A stretch of 64,000 nucleotides of DNA from positions 41,408 to 105,407 of the forward strand of contig CACKHN010000005.1 in NCBI GenBank assembly GCA_902599995.1. Reading direction: 5' to 3'. Origin of the DNA: an uncultured Pelagibacteraceae bacterium. GTDB lineage: Bacteria > Pseudomonadota > Alphaproteobacteria > Pelagibacterales > Pelagibacteraceae. Shown here one piece after another: positions 29,072 through 41,972 of the stretch; position 1 is the stretch's first letter; each line of letters begins with the position of its first letter. Under the pieces are notes generated by a model. That model was not told the origin of the DNA. It ran no database searches and saw only the letters and a list, made by a program, of their open reading frames with translations. The position numbers and the translations under genes were made by a program.

Positions 29072-29808
29072 TAAATAACTCTATATAAAAAAAGCCCTTC
29101 GGGTGGTGCTGGTGGAGCACACAGTACTCTTTTTTTAGATTTAAATACTTTGTCAAAAGTTTTTAGATCCCATTTCTTCTCACCCAAATATTTTAGACAA
29201 CCTACCATCGATCTTACTTGCTGTTGTAAAAATGATTGTGACTTAAATTCTATTTCAATTTTATTTTTTAACGTTCTTATTTTGATTGATTTAATTGTTC
29301 TGATTGGACTTTTAGCATGACAACTTGATGATCTATAGGTTGAGTAGTCATTCGTTCCCAATAATTTTTTTGCTCCTTTTCTCATTAAATCGACATCTAG
29401 TATTTTCCTCACGTGCCACCCTCTTCCATTTTCAATTACAGGAGCACTTATTTGATTAAAAATTATATATCTATAAATTCTTTGTTTAGCAGAAAATCGT
29501 GAATGAAATTTTTCACTTCTTTTTTTAATTTGAGTAATTGCTATACCTTTATTATTAAGAAAATGATTAATTGATTTTAAAAATTTTGTTAAATCTAAAA
29601 TTTTTTTTTGACAATCAAAGTGAGCTGACTGGGCATGAGCATGTACACCTGCATCTGTTCTGCCAGATCCATTTAGAATTATTTTTTCTTTTAAAAGTTT
29701 TGATAAATGTTGTTGAATTAATCCTTGAATAGTAGAGCCTTTTTTTTGAATCTGCCAACCTCTAAAACTCGTTCCAACATATTCAACAAGAACTTGATAC
29801 CTAGCCAT
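29068..29808 (-). CDS. truA: tRNA pseudouridine(38-40) synthase
   Basis: VEYVGTSFRGWQIQ, GSGRTDAGVHAHAQSAHFD, FLQQQVRSMVGCL. Confidence 0.96.
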   Translation of the reverse strand: MARYQVLVEYVGTSFRGWQIQKKGSTIQGLIQQHLSKLLKEKIILNGSGRTDAGVHAHAQSAHFDCQKKILDLTKFLKSINHFLNNKGIAITQIKKRSEKFHSRFSAKQRIYRYIIFNQISAPVIENGRGWHVRKILDVDLMRKGAKKLLGTNDYSTYRSSSCHAKSPIRTIKSIKIRTLKNKIEIEFKSQSFLQQQVRSMVGCLKYLGEKKWDLKTFDKVFKSKKRVLCAPPAPPEGLFLYRVIY

Positions 29809-30732
29809 TTAAATCTGATGGCCTTTTCTAATTCTTGAACCAAGCATAAATTCACCAATATTTTGAGGCCTTTTTCCTTGTCTTTGTATCTCCGTGACTT
29901 TAATTGATTTCTTATCACCACAAGCAATTTCTAAATAATCGTTAAGAACCTCTCCCGGACTTCCAATCCCATTGCTGATTTCTCCTTTTAAAATTTTATA
30001 TCTCTCACCACTTGATATAAAAAAAGCACCTGGGACCGGAGATAAACCATTTATTTTGCCTATAATATTTTCAGCTTTTTTTGTCCAATCAATTAAACCT
30101 TCTGACTTTTTAATTTTTGGAGCATAAGTTGCTTTTGAATGATCTTGATCCTCAAAAATTGCTTTATCCTCAAAAATTTCATCAATATTATCTAAAATTT
30201 TATCTGCAGCTAAAAAAGATAATTTTTCACTTATGTCAGCAGAATTTAAATTATTCTCTATATTTATTTTATAGGTATTACAAACTGGACCTGAGTCTAA
30301 TTTCTCTTGTATTTTCATAATACTTACACCAGTTTCTTTATCTAAATTCATTACAGCTCTTTGTATAGGTGCCGCTCCTCTCCATTTAGGTAGAATAGAT
30401 GCATGTATGTTTATAAATCCTTTTTTTGTTAAACTTAAAAATTCTTTAGGTATAATTTGTCCATATGCTACAACAATTGCCAGATCTGCATCTACCAATT
30501 TAAAAAATTCATATTCTTCTTTATTTTCTTTTAAAGTTGATGGTGCCCTGTAGTCTAAATTTAAAGTTTCAGAAATTCCTTGAATAGGAGATTTGTTAAT
30601 TTTTTGTCCACGATGTGATTTTTGTGGAGGCTGAGTATAAACACATACTACAGGATATCCATTTTGATAAAGAGATTTCAAAATTGGTACAGCGAACATG
30701 GGGGTACCCATAAAAATTATTTTTTTTGCCAT
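29809..30732 (-). CDS. fmt: Methionyl-tRNA formyltransferase
   Basis: IIFMGTPMFAVPIL, INIHASILPKWRGAAPIQRAV. Confidence 0.97.
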   Translation of the reverse strand: MAKKIIFMGTPMFAVPILKSLYQNGYPVVCVYTQPPQKSHRGQKINKSPIQGISETLNLDYRAPSTLKENKEEYEFFKLVDADLAIVVAYGQIIPKEFLSLTKKGFINIHASILPKWRGAAPIQRAVMNLDKETGVSIMKIQEKLDSGPVCNTYKINIENNLNSADISEKLSFLAADKILDNIDEIFEDKAIFEDQDHSKATYAPKIKKSEGLIDWTKKAENIIGKINGLSPVPGAFFISSGERYKILKGEISNGIGSPGEVLNDYLEIACGDKKSIKVTEIQRQGKRPQNIGEFMLGSRIRKGHQI

Positions 30733-30735
30733 TGA

Positions 30736-31254
30736 TTAAACTTCAGCTGTACTGGATTTTAATTTTGATAATTTTTTAATTATCATTGATCTTTTTAATT
30801 TCGAGAGATAATCGATAAATAATATACCTTCTAAGTGATCCATTTCATGTTGAATGCATGTAGCAAGTAAACCTTCAGCTTTCAGCAATTTTTTTTGTCC
30901 ATTATAATCTAAATACTCTACCTCACATTTACTTGGTCTATCTATCTCTGCAAATTGATTTGGAACTGAAAGGCATCCTTCTTCATAGGTTGCTTTTAAA
31001 GTATCTTTATTTTTAATTACAGGATTTACAAAATATCTTGGTTCTTTTTTGTTTTCTTCCTTGCAAATATCCATGACAATAATCCTTTGAGGTATTCCAA
31101 CTTGTATTGCAGCAAGACCAATTCCGTTGGCAGCATACATAGTCTCCAACATATCTCGCATTAATTTCTGCTCATCTTTTCCAACATTGCTTACTGGTTT
31201 TGAAACTTGTCTGAGCAGTTTATTAGGTTCTGTAATTATAGTTCTTATGGCCAT
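30736..31254 (-). CDS. def: Peptide deformylase
   Basis: GIGLAAIQVGIPQRI, EEGCLSVPNQFAEIDR, CIQHEMDHLEGILFID (usual HEXXH present as HEMDH). Confidence 0.97.
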   Translation of the reverse strand: MAIRTIITEPNKLLRQVSKPVSNVGKDEQKLMRDMLETMYAANGIGLAAIQVGIPQRIIVMDICKEENKKEPRYFVNPVIKNKDTLKATYEEGCLSVPNQFAEIDRPSKCEVEYLDYNGQKKLLKAEGLLATCIQHEMDHLEGILFIDYLSKLKRSMIIKKLSKLKSSTAEV

Positions 31255-31279
31255 GTTTAGTTTTATTTTATTATAAATT

Positions 31280-33043
31280 TTATACTTTTAAAGGCAGAAC
31301 TTTTAACAAAAGTTTATTTCTAATTAAATCAACATTAAGTTGATTGAGTGTGTTGATAATAAAATAAACCGTATCTTCGTCTAGATTTTCTATTTTTTCT
31401 GGACCTATGACCTCAATAACCCTAAGCAATGCTGCACCAATTTCATTATTTTCAATCATCAACTGAATATCTACTGGCATTTCTGATTCTTTAATTTCAT
31501 ACAAACTGTCATATTTTTTTGAAATTTTAATTCCATCAGATTTTAGTGCTTCAAGAAAAATAATATCCTTTTTAGATAAAAAATATTTTTTGTCTTTTTT
31601 GATTTTCTTAAGAAATTTTTCAAGATCTTCCTCAATCTTGGATCTAGCATAGTCCCCATTAAAATAATTTACTAATTTAGATTGATGCAAGATTTTATTG
31701 TTATATTTAATTTTTTTATTGATTACTTGGTCAGTTTTAGAATAATTATTATAAAATGTTGTATAATTTGAAGGTACATCTTCTTCTGAAATTTGATTTA
31801 AAAAACGTTTTAATTCTTCATCAAAGGCATCACCAATTCCATCTTTATCGAATGTATCTTTTAAAGTTTGCATCAAGTCTAACTTTAAATTTGGCTCATC
31901 TGTTAAAAGAGCTCGTTGGTATAATAGTGCTCTACCCTCTATTGGGGATAAGGATTTATATATTTCTTGAGCATTTAAAAACTGATTAATAGTAAATTGA
32001 AATTTTTTATAAAATTCAAATAAATCTTTTTCTGAATAATTTTTGTCATGAACTGCTTTTTCAATGATAGAAATTTTATCAATATCAGTAATTTCTATAT
32101 CTTTAATATTAAAAAGAAGATTTGATGCAGATAAATACTGCCAAATAAAATTTGGAGTATCTGAATTTGGTTCAAAAGAAAATTCAGGATTAGTTCTATG
32201 TGCTAAATGAAAATCTAAAATAGATTTTTCAGAAACCGATTTGTCTGCTTCCTGTACATACCCAAATAAGTAACTTATTTTATTCTCATAATAATCGTCT
32301 TGAAAACCAAGTTCTTTTTTTAAATCTAAAATTAATTGAGCCTCTTCATTTTTGCCATAATTAATTAAACAGTATAAATTAAATTTGGACAAATAGTCAT
32401 CCTCGATTGGTTTAGTAATATTAGAAAATATTTCACATGATTTTTTTATATTTGATTTAGATAGATAAGTGTCTACTAAAAACCTAGTTAGCTCAGGGTG
32501 TAAGTTAATACTCTGATTATTTATCAAATATTCTTCTATTAGTTCTAAGTTAGAGTTTTTAATTAACCAATCAGATTTAAATTTCAAAAACTCTTGCTCA
32601 CTTATATTTTGATTTGGATAGTAAGCATTAGTTAGCATAGAAATATTCATTATTTCTGAGGCATCTTGTGAAAGGTTATATTTGTTAATATTTTCAAAAA
32701 GACTTTTTAACTTTGAGCCATCAGAATTTAACCACATATCTATACTAAGACCGTATTCTTCGGGATCGTATAATCCTACAATTTTAATTTCTTTTGACAC
32801 AACATCTTGATCAAGTTTAATTGAATCAATTTTTTTGTTTGATTGCATTTCGTAAACACTGCTTCTAGAATTAATACTTTGATCTTGATCAACAATATTG
32901 GTTTCTTCGATAATGTCTGACTCTTTTTTTTCTAAATTCCAGATATCAACTGGTTTATCTTCTGCGAACATATTTATAGGTAAAAATAAATAAATTATTA
33001 AAATTGAAAAATATTTCTTATTTAACAATTTTAAAATTTTCAT
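31280..33043 (-). CDS. Large exported/periplasmic hypothetical protein with helical, TPR-like character
   Basis: 587-aa ORF with N-terminal signal-like segment (ILIIYLFLPINMFA); no recognised catalytic motif. Confidence 0.75.
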   Translation of the reverse strand: MKILKLLNKKYFSILIIYLFLPINMFAEDKPVDIWNLEKKESDIIEETNIVDQDQSINSRSSVYEMQSNKKIDSIKLDQDVVSKEIKIVGLYDPEEYGLSIDMWLNSDGSKLKSLFENINKYNLSQDASEIMNISMLTNAYYPNQNISEQEFLKFKSDWLIKNSNLELIEEYLINNQSINLHPELTRFLVDTYLSKSNIKKSCEIFSNITKPIEDDYLSKFNLYCLINYGKNEEAQLILDLKKELGFQDDYYENKISYLFGYVQEADKSVSEKSILDFHLAHRTNPEFSFEPNSDTPNFIWQYLSASNLLFNIKDIEITDIDKISIIEKAVHDKNYSEKDLFEFYKKFQFTINQFLNAQEIYKSLSPIEGRALLYQRALLTDEPNLKLDLMQTLKDTFDKDGIGDAFDEELKRFLNQISEEDVPSNYTTFYNNYSKTDQVINKKIKYNNKILHQSKLVNYFNGDYARSKIEEDLEKFLKKIKKDKKYFLSKKDIIFLEALKSDGIKISKKYDSLYEIKESEMPVDIQLMIENNEIGAALLRVIEVIGPEKIENLDEDTVYFIINTLNQLNVDLIRNKLLLKVLPLKV

Positions 33044-33200
33044 TTGGAATAATTTTTTCTATATTTTTTTTGGGCGCAGGAAAATGTAATGAGTTTATAA
33101 AAAATACAATTCCAACAACAACTACCACTCCAAGGGTTAATTTAATTACTATTCCTGCAATACTAGCCTTGCCTGAACTTGTGTTTTTAGTTAATTGCAT
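33018..33200 (-). CDS. Small single-TM hypothetical protein
   Basis: 60 aa: MQLTKNTSSGKASIAGIVIKLTLGVVVVVGIVFFINSLHFPAPKKNIEKIIPNENFKIVK; codirectional with and overlapping the next gene start. Confidence 0.65.
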   Translation of the reverse strand: MQLTKNTSSGKASIAGIVIKLTLGVVVVVGIVFFINSLHFPAPKKNIEKIIPNENFKIVK

Positions 33201-33257
33201 ATAAATTTAGATAATTTCAAATTAAGACATATTTGTGTTTTTTCAATAAAGAAACTT

Positions 33258-33770
33258 ATGAAATCAAAAGAAAATCTAGTATTTTTAGGAATGATGGGAT
33301 CCGGAAAGAGTTCTATAGGATTGCTTGTTGCAAAAAAACTAAAATTAAATTTTATTGATATTGATAATGAGATCGAAAAGAAGTTAGGGATTTCAATAAG
33401 CAAAATTTTTGAGTACAAAGGTGAAAGTTTTTTTAGAAAAGTTGAAGAACAAGTAACACTAAAAAAGTTAAAAATTCATTCCTCTGTAATTTCTCTTGGA
33501 GGTGGAGCTTTCATGAATGAGAATATCAGAAAAGAAATTTTAAAAAGTCATTTATCTTTTTGGTTATATTGGAATAATAATATTTTATTGGGAAGAATAA
33601 AAAATAGTAATAAGAGACCCCTCGCAGTAAACTCATCTGATGATCAAATAATTGATTTAATTGAGGAGCGTTCGAAAGTTTATACAAAAGCTTTATTTAA
33701 AATTAAATGTGATAACTTAACTAAAAATGAAGTAGTTAATAAAATAATTAAAATTTATGAATCAAATTAA
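33258..33770 (+). CDS. aroK: Shikimate kinase (ORF opens at 33195; ATG at 33258 preferred)
   Basis: LVFLGMMGSGKSSIGLLVAKKL, FIDIDNEIEKKLG, VISLGGGAFM. Confidence 0.95.
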   Translation: MKSKENLVFLGMMGSGKSSIGLLVAKKLKLNFIDIDNEIEKKLGISISKIFEYKGESFFRKVEEQVTLKKLKIHSSVISLGGGAFMNENIRKEILKSHLSFWLYWNNNILLGRIKNSNKRPLAVNSSDDQIIDLIEERSKVYTKALFKIKCDNLTKNEVVNKIIKIYESN

Positions 33771-34863
33771 ATTAAATATAGAAACACAGACACAGAAATA
33801 TCCTATCTATATTGGAAAAAAATTATCTGCAAATATTTCTAAAATTATAAAATCTAACTCAATTAATTTTAGCAGATGTCTTTTAGTTGTAGATAGTAAC
33901 GTTCCTAAAAAATTTGTTTCTATTATTAAAAAATCTTTAAAAAATAAAATGAGTTATATCCATTATTTTAAAGCCAATGAATTAAACAAGAATATGAATA
34001 GTATAAACGAAATTTTAGATATTTTGTTAAATAAAAATTTTTCCAGAGATGACTGTTTGATATCTGTTGGAGGAGGAATTACAGGAGATATAAGTGGTTT
34101 TTCTGCAAGTCTTTTTAAAAGAGGACTTAAGTTTATAAACATACCAACTACTCTTTTGTCCCAAGTTGACTCATCAATTGGTGGAAAGACTGGGGTAAAT
34201 ACTAAGTATGGTAAAAATCTAGTTGGAAGTTTTTATCAGCCCAATCTTGTTATTTCTGATACTGAATTTTTAAAAACATTACCTAAGAGAGAGATAATTT
34301 GTGGATATGGAGAAATTTTAAAGCATTCAATTATTGGGAATAAAAAATTTTATAATTTTTTAAATAACCATAAAAATAAAGTTTTAAAACTTAATTCTCC
34401 GTTTATTGAAAAGGCTATTTATGAAAGTTGTAAAATTAAAAAGGCTGTAGTTGAAAAAGATGAAAAAGAAAAGGGTTTAAGAAAAATTTTAAATTTTGGT
34501 CATTCGTTTGCACATGCTTATGAGGCGACATTAGGATTTAGCAAAAAGTTAAATCATGGAGAGTCTGTGATACTTGGAATGAAAACTGCACTAAATTTTA
34601 GTCTTAAGACAAAATTTATGAATAAAAGCGAGTATTATTCCATTATAGATCATATCGATAATTCTAATTTACCATCCTCAGTAAGTAAATTTTTTAGTCC
34701 AAAAGATGTAAACAAAATTTTAAGTTTTATGGCAAAAGATAAAAAAAATAGATCAAATAATATAAATTTAGTCTTACTCAAAAAAATTGGATCACCAATA
34801 ATTAATAAAGAATATTCTAAAAAAAAAATAGGTTTGTTTTTAAAAATTTTTTTACGAAATTAA
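33757..34863 (+). CDS. aroB: 3-dehydroquinate synthase
   Basis: SVGGGITGDISGFSASLFKRGLKFINIPTTLLSQVDSSIGGKTGVN, LNFGHSFAHAYEA, LNHGESVILGM. Confidence 0.97.
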   Translation: MNQIKLNIETQTQKYPIYIGKKLSANISKIIKSNSINFSRCLLVVDSNVPKKFVSIIKKSLKNKMSYIHYFKANELNKNMNSINEILDILLNKNFSRDDCLISVGGGITGDISGFSASLFKRGLKFINIPTTLLSQVDSSIGGKTGVNTKYGKNLVGSFYQPNLVISDTEFLKTLPKREIICGYGEILKHSIIGNKKFYNFLNNHKNKVLKLNSPFIEKAIYESCKIKKAVVEKDEKEKGLRKILNFGHSFAHAYEATLGFSKKLNHGESVILGMKTALNFSLKTKFMNKSEYYSIIDHIDNSNLPSSVSKFFSPKDVNKILSFMAKDKKNRSNNINLVLLKKIGSPIINKEYSKKKIGLFLKIFLRN

Positions 34864-35112
34864 GATTTGTATTGAGTGAATAGATTCTTTCATCTCCTTA
34901 TCTAAAATTTTATAAATCTTCTTATTACTTTCAATCTTATTCATGTTCTTGAGTTCATCTGAAACTAAACTTATTTTCAAATGAAATTTACCTTCTTGAT
35001 TGCCGGCATGATTTTTATGAAGAAAAGATTTGTCCTCAATTTTAATATTTTCAATATTTATCTGCTTATCTAATTTTTTTTTTACAATTGCAATTAAGTC
35101 ATTTATATCCAT
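34852..35112 (-). CDS. BolA family protein
   Basis: KSFLHKNHAGNQEGKFHLKISLVSDEL...NKKIYKILDKEMKESIHSIQI. Confidence 0.87.
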   Translation of the reverse strand: MDINDLIAIVKKKLDKQINIENIKIEDKSFLHKNHAGNQEGKFHLKISLVSDELKNMNKIESNKKIYKILDKEMKESIHSIQILIS

Positions 35113-35133
35113 AAGTATAATTTATTATATAGC
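35113..35133. promoter_or_regulatory. 21-bp divergent spacer with face-to-face TATAAT -10-like boxes
   Basis: aagtataatttattatatagc: TATAAT on + at 35116-35121; ATTATA (TATAAT on -) at 35124-35129. Confidence 0.4.
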
Positions 35134-35667
35134 ATGAAAAATATTTGTGACTGGAATAATTGTAATGAAATTGGTGAATATAAAGCACCAGTTGAAAAAG
35201 ATAATAGTAAAAAATTTAGAATGCTGTGTCTTGAGCATGTCAAGGAATTTAATAAGAATTGGAATTACTTTTCAGGTATGAATGATGACCAAGTAATAGA
35301 TTTTTTAAAGTCTGATATGGTATGGCATAAGCCTACTCAAAGTTTTAGCTCTTCAGATAATTTTTTTAAAGTTCTTTGGAATACAACCTTAAAGGATGAA
35401 TTAGACAAAGATAAAATAAATGGTGATTATGATCATATGCGTCAATTTAAATTTGATCATAAAGATATAAAAGCATTTGGTATTCTTGGTATTTCTGTAG
35501 GTCTAAAATGGAAGAAAATACAAGATAAATTCAAAGTGCTTGTGAAAAAATTCCACCCTGATATGAATTCGGGTAATAAAAAATACGAGGAAAAACTTAA
35601 ATTAATAACACTAGCTTATACGCAGCTTAAAAATACTTATAGAGACAAAATTGACACCAAATCTTGA
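35134..35667 (+). CDS. J-domain protein
   Basis: C-terminal J domain: [54 protein letters not shown] (HPD); N-terminal CDWNNC...CLEH. Confidence 0.88.
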   Translation: MKNICDWNNCNEIGEYKAPVEKDNSKKFRMLCLEHVKEFNKNWNYFSGMNDDQVIDFLKSDMVWHKPTQSFSSSDNFFKVLWNTTLKDELDKDKINGDYDHMRQFKFDHKDIKAFGILGISVGLKWKKIQDKFKVLVKKFHPDMNSGNKKYEEKLKLITLAYTQLKNTYRDKIDTKS

Positions 35668-36625
35668 CATCAAACCAGATATTAAAATTTCTTTGAAACA
35701 AACATTTGGAATAGACTCTGAGATGGAAGTAGATGCGTTTTCAAAAAAAAACGATTATGTACCTGAAATTGATAAAAGTTATAAATTTGATAGAGACACT
35801 ACATTAGCAATTATTTCTGGTTTTTCGTATAATAAAAGAGTTTTAGTTCAAGGTTATCATGGAACAGGTAAATCTACTCATATTGAACAAATAGCCGCTA
35901 GACTTAACTGGCCATGTATTCGTGTAAACTTAGACAGTCATGTTAGCCGAATAGATCTAATAGGAAAAGATGCAATTGTTTTAAAAGATGGCAAACAAGT
36001 CACTCAATTTAATGAAGGAATTTTGCCATGGTCTATTCAAAATCCTGTTGCTCTTGTATTTGACGAGTATGATGCGGGAAGGCCCGATGTCATGTTTGTG
36101 ATCCAAAGAGTTTTGGAGGCTGAAGGAAATTTTACATTACTAGACAAAAATAAGGTAATAAAACAAAATAAATTTTTTAGATTGTTTGCAACCTCAAATA
36201 CTGTAGGTTTAGGAGATACTAGTGGTCTATACCATGGTACTCAGCAAATAAACCAAGGTCAAATGGACAGATGGAATATAGTTACTACGCTAAATTATTT
36301 AACTCTCGATAGAGAAATGGACATAGTATTAGCTAAAAACAAAAATTTAAATAACTCAAAAGGAAAAGAAATTGTTTCGAATATGATAAAAGTAGCCTCT
36401 TTGACTCGTAAAGGTTTTATTGCAGGAGATATTTCAACAGTAATGAGTCCAAGAACTGTTATGCACTGGGCAGAGAATTCGGAGATTTTTAAAGATATCG
36501 GTTACGCTTTCAGAGTAACTTTTTTAAATAAATGTGATGATATAGAAAAAAATACTATTGCTGAGTATTATCAAAGATGTTTTGGTGAAGAACTACCTGA
36601 GTCATTGATAAATATTCAAATATAA
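35651..36625 (+). CDS. cobS: CobS-type AAA+ ATPase (MoxR/cobaltochelatase small-subunit family)
   Basis: [21 protein letters not shown] Walker [27 protein letters not shown] Walker [31 protein letters not shown]. Confidence 0.93.
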   Translation: MTPNLDIKPDIKISLKQTFGIDSEMEVDAFSKKNDYVPEIDKSYKFDRDTTLAIISGFSYNKRVLVQGYHGTGKSTHIEQIAARLNWPCIRVNLDSHVSRIDLIGKDAIVLKDGKQVTQFNEGILPWSIQNPVALVFDEYDAGRPDVMFVIQRVLEAEGNFTLLDKNKVIKQNKFFRLFATSNTVGLGDTSGLYHGTQQINQGQMDRWNIVTTLNYLTLDREMDIVLAKNKNLNNSKGKEIVSNMIKVASLTRKGFIAGDISTVMSPRTVMHWAENSEIFKDIGYAFRVTFLNKCDDIEKNTIAEYYQRCFGEELPESLINIQI

Positions 36626-38422
36626 ATGACCAGTAAAGAAAGCAATTTGAAAGAAAAATTTAGAATTGCCTTGACTTCAACTGCAAAAGTCATTTCTGAT
36701 GATTTAAATTTATATAAGAAGGATTTGGAAAAAAAGAATCCAAAAGAAATAAGTTCTATAGAAATTGATAATGTAAATAATCCGAGCGATTTTATCAGGT
36801 TGCGCGCTGAAACAGACTCTTCAGCTTTAAAGAAAAAATTTTCTAATGATGCAATTTATAGAAAAAATTTACCTGGAAATAATTCCTCTAAATCTCTATA
36901 TGATATTGCAGAAAAAATAAGATATGAAGCCTTAGGTGGCCAAATGTTAAAGGGAATTAAAAAAAATTTTCATGAAAATTATTCTCAGATAATTAGTCGA
37001 AAACGAAGAGATCAATTAAAAAGCAAAGAGGATGTTAGTGTTACTGAAGCATTTGAACTCTATATGCTAAAAAATTTTCATAAAGTAAAACTAAATCCAT
37101 TGACATCCAAGATGCTAAATTTTTGGGGTAAAGACTTTGAAAAATCTATCGATAAACATAAAGAATTTCTATTAGATAACCTTGAAGATCAACAGACTTA
37201 TAGCTCTCGTCTTTCTCAAATTTTAGAGGAAATGGATATTTTTCAAAGTGAGGAAGATCAGAATAAGGAAGAAAATAAAGATCAAGAGCAAGACAATCCC
37301 TCAAGCGATAATCAAAATAACGAAAATGATGATAGTAAAGATGAAAATAAAGATCAAGATACCCAGGCTACTTTAGATGCAGATTATGAAATTGATGAAT
37401 TTAATTTAGACGACCAACTTTCTGAAATAGAGTCAGAGGAACAAAATTCAGAACAAGTCATTAAAAAGAATATCGATAATCTAAATCTTGATTATAAAAT
37501 CTTTACTTCACAATTTGATGAGACCATTAAGGCAGAAAACTTAGAAAATGCAGATGAGGCAAATAAATTAAGAAAAAATTTAGACCAACAATTAATAGGT
37601 TTTCAAGACGTTATAACAAAACTAGCTAATAAGCTCCAAAGACAATTGCTTGCAAAACAAAATAGAGCTTGGGAATTTGATTTAGAGGAAGGATTGCTTG
37701 ATAGCTCAAAACTACCGAGAATAATAATGGATCCTTACAACTCTTTATCATTTAAAAAAGAAAAAGATCTAGACTTCAAAGATACCATTGTAACTTTGTT
37801 GATAGATAACTCAGGTTCAATGAGAGGAAGGCCTATTACTATAGCTGCGATTTGTGCTGATATATTATCTCGAACACTTGAGAGATGTTCAGTTAAAGTT
37901 GAAATTTTGGGCTTTACAACCAAAAACTGGAAAGGTGGACAATCAAGAGAAATGTGGACTAAAAATTCAAAGCCCAAAACTCCTGGAAGGTTAAATGATT
38001 TAAGACATATAATTTATAAAGGTGCAGATACACACTGGAGACAGGCAAAAAATAATTTGGGGCTAATGCTTAAAGAAGGTCTCCTAAAAGAAAATATTGA
38101 TGGAGAAGCAATATCATGGGCTTACAGTAGAATAAAAAAAAGGAAAGAGGAAAGAAAGATTTTAATGGTTATTTCAGATGGAGCACCAGTTGATGACTCT
38201 ACCTTGTCTGTTAACTCAGGTGATTTCTTAGAAAAACATTTAAAAAAAATTGTAAAATTTATCGAAAATAAATCTGATATTGAAATATTGGCAATAGGAA
38301 TAGGTCACGATGTATCTAGATATTATGATAAAGCAATTAAAATTACTGACGTTAATGAATTAGGAGATGTGATGATTTCACAATTAAGTTCTCTTTTTGA
38401 TACAAAAAAAAAATATAATTAA
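36626..38422 (+). CDS. cobT: CobT-type protein with acidic linker and C-terminal VWA domain
   Basis: [19 protein letters not shown] (MIDAS DxSxS), [18 protein letters not shown], acidic low-complexity segment. Confidence 0.92.
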   Translation: MTSKESNLKEKFRIALTSTAKVISDDLNLYKKDLEKKNPKEISSIEIDNVNNPSDFIRLRAETDSSALKKKFSNDAIYRKNLPGNNSSKSLYDIAEKIRYEALGGQMLKGIKKNFHENYSQIISRKRRDQLKSKEDVSVTEAFELYMLKNFHKVKLNPLTSKMLNFWGKDFEKSIDKHKEFLLDNLEDQQTYSSRLSQILEEMDIFQSEEDQNKEENKDQEQDNPSSDNQNNENDDSKDENKDQDTQATLDADYEIDEFNLDDQLSEIESEEQNSEQVIKKNIDNLNLDYKIFTSQFDETIKAENLENADEANKLRKNLDQQLIGFQDVITKLANKLQRQLLAKQNRAWEFDLEEGLLDSSKLPRIIMDPYNSLSFKKEKDLDFKDTIVTLLIDNSGSMRGRPITIAAICADILSRTLERCSVKVEILGFTTKNWKGGQSREMWTKNSKPKTPGRLNDLRHIIYKGADTHWRQAKNNLGLMLKEGLLKENIDGEAISWAYSRIKKRKEERKILMVISDGAPVDDSTLSVNSGDFLEKHLKKIVKFIENKSDIEILAIGIGHDVSRYYDKAIKITDVNELGDVMISQLSSLFDTKKKYN

Positions 38423-39699
38423 GTATTAAATAGATCAGAATTTCGCCAACTAATTACAACTTCTGCTCCATCTCTTGTTTTAGAATTTCTGAAATTTAAA
38501 GAAGCAAAATTTTTTTCTAACAATGTTTTGCCAATAAACAATCCAAGTCCTAAGCCAGTTTTTGATTTTTCTTGAGCTTTACTAGATTTTAGATAGGGTT
38601 CGCCAATTTTAGATAGAATATCTTTAGGGTAACCACTACCATCATCTTCTATTGTTATTTCTGTAGTTTCACTATCACTTTTCAAATTTATAAAAATTTT
38701 ATCTCTTGAAAACTTGTTAGCATTTCCAATAAAATTTCTTAATCCATAAACAATTTCTATGGATTTTGATATTTTTCGGGGATTGGAATCTTGATCAAAA
38801 TTAAAAATAAAATTTTTATTACTTATTTCTTTGAATGATGAAATTATTTCAGACAAATATTCTCTTATACTCAAATCTTTATCTATAAATTCGTCTTCCT
38901 CAACTGGGTTTAAACTTAAGCGTTTTAATATCTCGTTACATCTTTCAACCTGGCTATTTAGTAATACCACGTCTTTCTCAAATTCTTTTTTGTTTTTTAA
39001 CTGTTTATATAAATCCCTAGTAATTATTTTGATTGTTGAAAGTGGCGTTCCTAAAGAGTGTGCTGCTGCTGCTGCTTGTCCACCTAATGATAGCAACTCG
39101 TGTTCTTTTGCCATTACTTCTTCCATTTTTGATAAAGCATCTTTCCTTAAACGTGATTGTGATCCAAAAGTCATTGCAAAATAATTAAGAAAAACCAAAG
39201 CAATAATTAGTGCAATAGGTATAGAAAAATAATAATAGGGACTTACGTGAAAATGTTCACTTAAGGGCGAAGGCAAATCTGAAGAATAAAAAGTAAGAAT
39301 TATTATTGAAATACCGGTCAAACAAACTAGTAATGTATTGGTTTTGAAACTTAAATTTGAGGAAGAAAATACACTTGGAATTAATAGAAAAATTATAAAC
39401 GGGTTTACAATACCCCCTGTCAAATACAGTAAAATACTTAATTGTATTATATCAATAAATAAGAAAATAAATGCTGACCTATCAGATAATTGAGTCTTTT
39501 TATAAATATAAATTAAATAAAAATTACTTAAGACGCCTAAAAAGATTATTGAATTTGATAATATAAAATTAAATTTAAAATTTAGAATTAAATATACAAA
39601 ATTTACAGCTACTAGTTGGCCAATAATTCCGATCCATCTTAAATTAATATAAGTTGATTTTTTAAAAGAGTATTGTTTTGAAGTTTCAAAAAACTTCAT
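38419..39699 (-). CDS. regB: RegB/PrrB-family redox sensor histidine kinase
   Basis: Six-TM N-terminus with GGIVNPF (GGxxNPF), H-box [15 protein letters not shown], redox-box-like [23 protein letters not shown] ATPase motif. Confidence 0.85.
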   Translation of the reverse strand: MKFFETSKQYSFKKSTYINLRWIGIIGQLVAVNFVYLILNFKFNFILSNSIIFLGVLSNFYLIYIYKKTQLSDRSAFIFLFIDIIQLSILLYLTGGIVNPFIIFLLIPSVFSSSNLSFKTNTLLVCLTGISIIILTFYSSDLPSPLSEHFHVSPYYYFSIPIALIIALVFLNYFAMTFGSQSRLRKDALSKMEEVMAKEHELLSLGGQAAAAAHSLGTPLSTIKIITRDLYKQLKNKKEFEKDVVLLNSQVERCNEILKRLSLNPVEEDEFIDKDLSIREYLSEIISSFKEISNKNFIFNFDQDSNPRKISKSIEIVYGLRNFIGNANKFSRDKIFINLKSDSETTEITIEDDGSGYPKDILSKIGEPYLKSSKAQEKSKTGLGLGLFIGKTLLEKNFASLNFRNSKTRDGAEVVISWRNSDLFNT

Positions 39700-39701
39700 T
39701 T

Positions 39702-41768
<2,067 letters not shown>

Positions 41769-41880
41769 TTAATATTTGGAAAGATGATAATTATAGCATT
41801 TTTTAGCAAATTTGCTGATTTAAATTTCCAAAAAAAATTCAAAAAACTTAAATTAGCCCAGATAATTAGTACTTTTTTAG

Positions 41881-41970
41881 TGGCGGAGAGAATGGGATTC
41901 GAACCCATGATAGAGTTTCCCCTATACACGCTTTCCAAGCGTGCGCCTTCAACCACTCGGCCACCTCTCC
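41881..41970 (-). tRNA. tRNA-Ser (GGA), CCA encoded
   Basis: GGAGAGG ... anticodon stem CACGC/GCGTG loop TTGGAAA, long variable arm, T-loop TTCGAAT, TCTCTCC G CCA. Confidence 0.95.
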
Positions 41971-41972
41971 AT

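Noticed and set aside
33004-33204. 66-aa + strand ORF overlapping the small TM protein
   Set aside because: Antisense to the more plausible minus-strand TM protein that is codirectional with the downstream gene.
37240-37440. Acidic D/E/N/Q-rich low-complexity stretch as a possible repeat element
   Set aside because: In frame within CobT, where an acidic linker between N-terminal and VWA regions is typical; not a DNA repeat.
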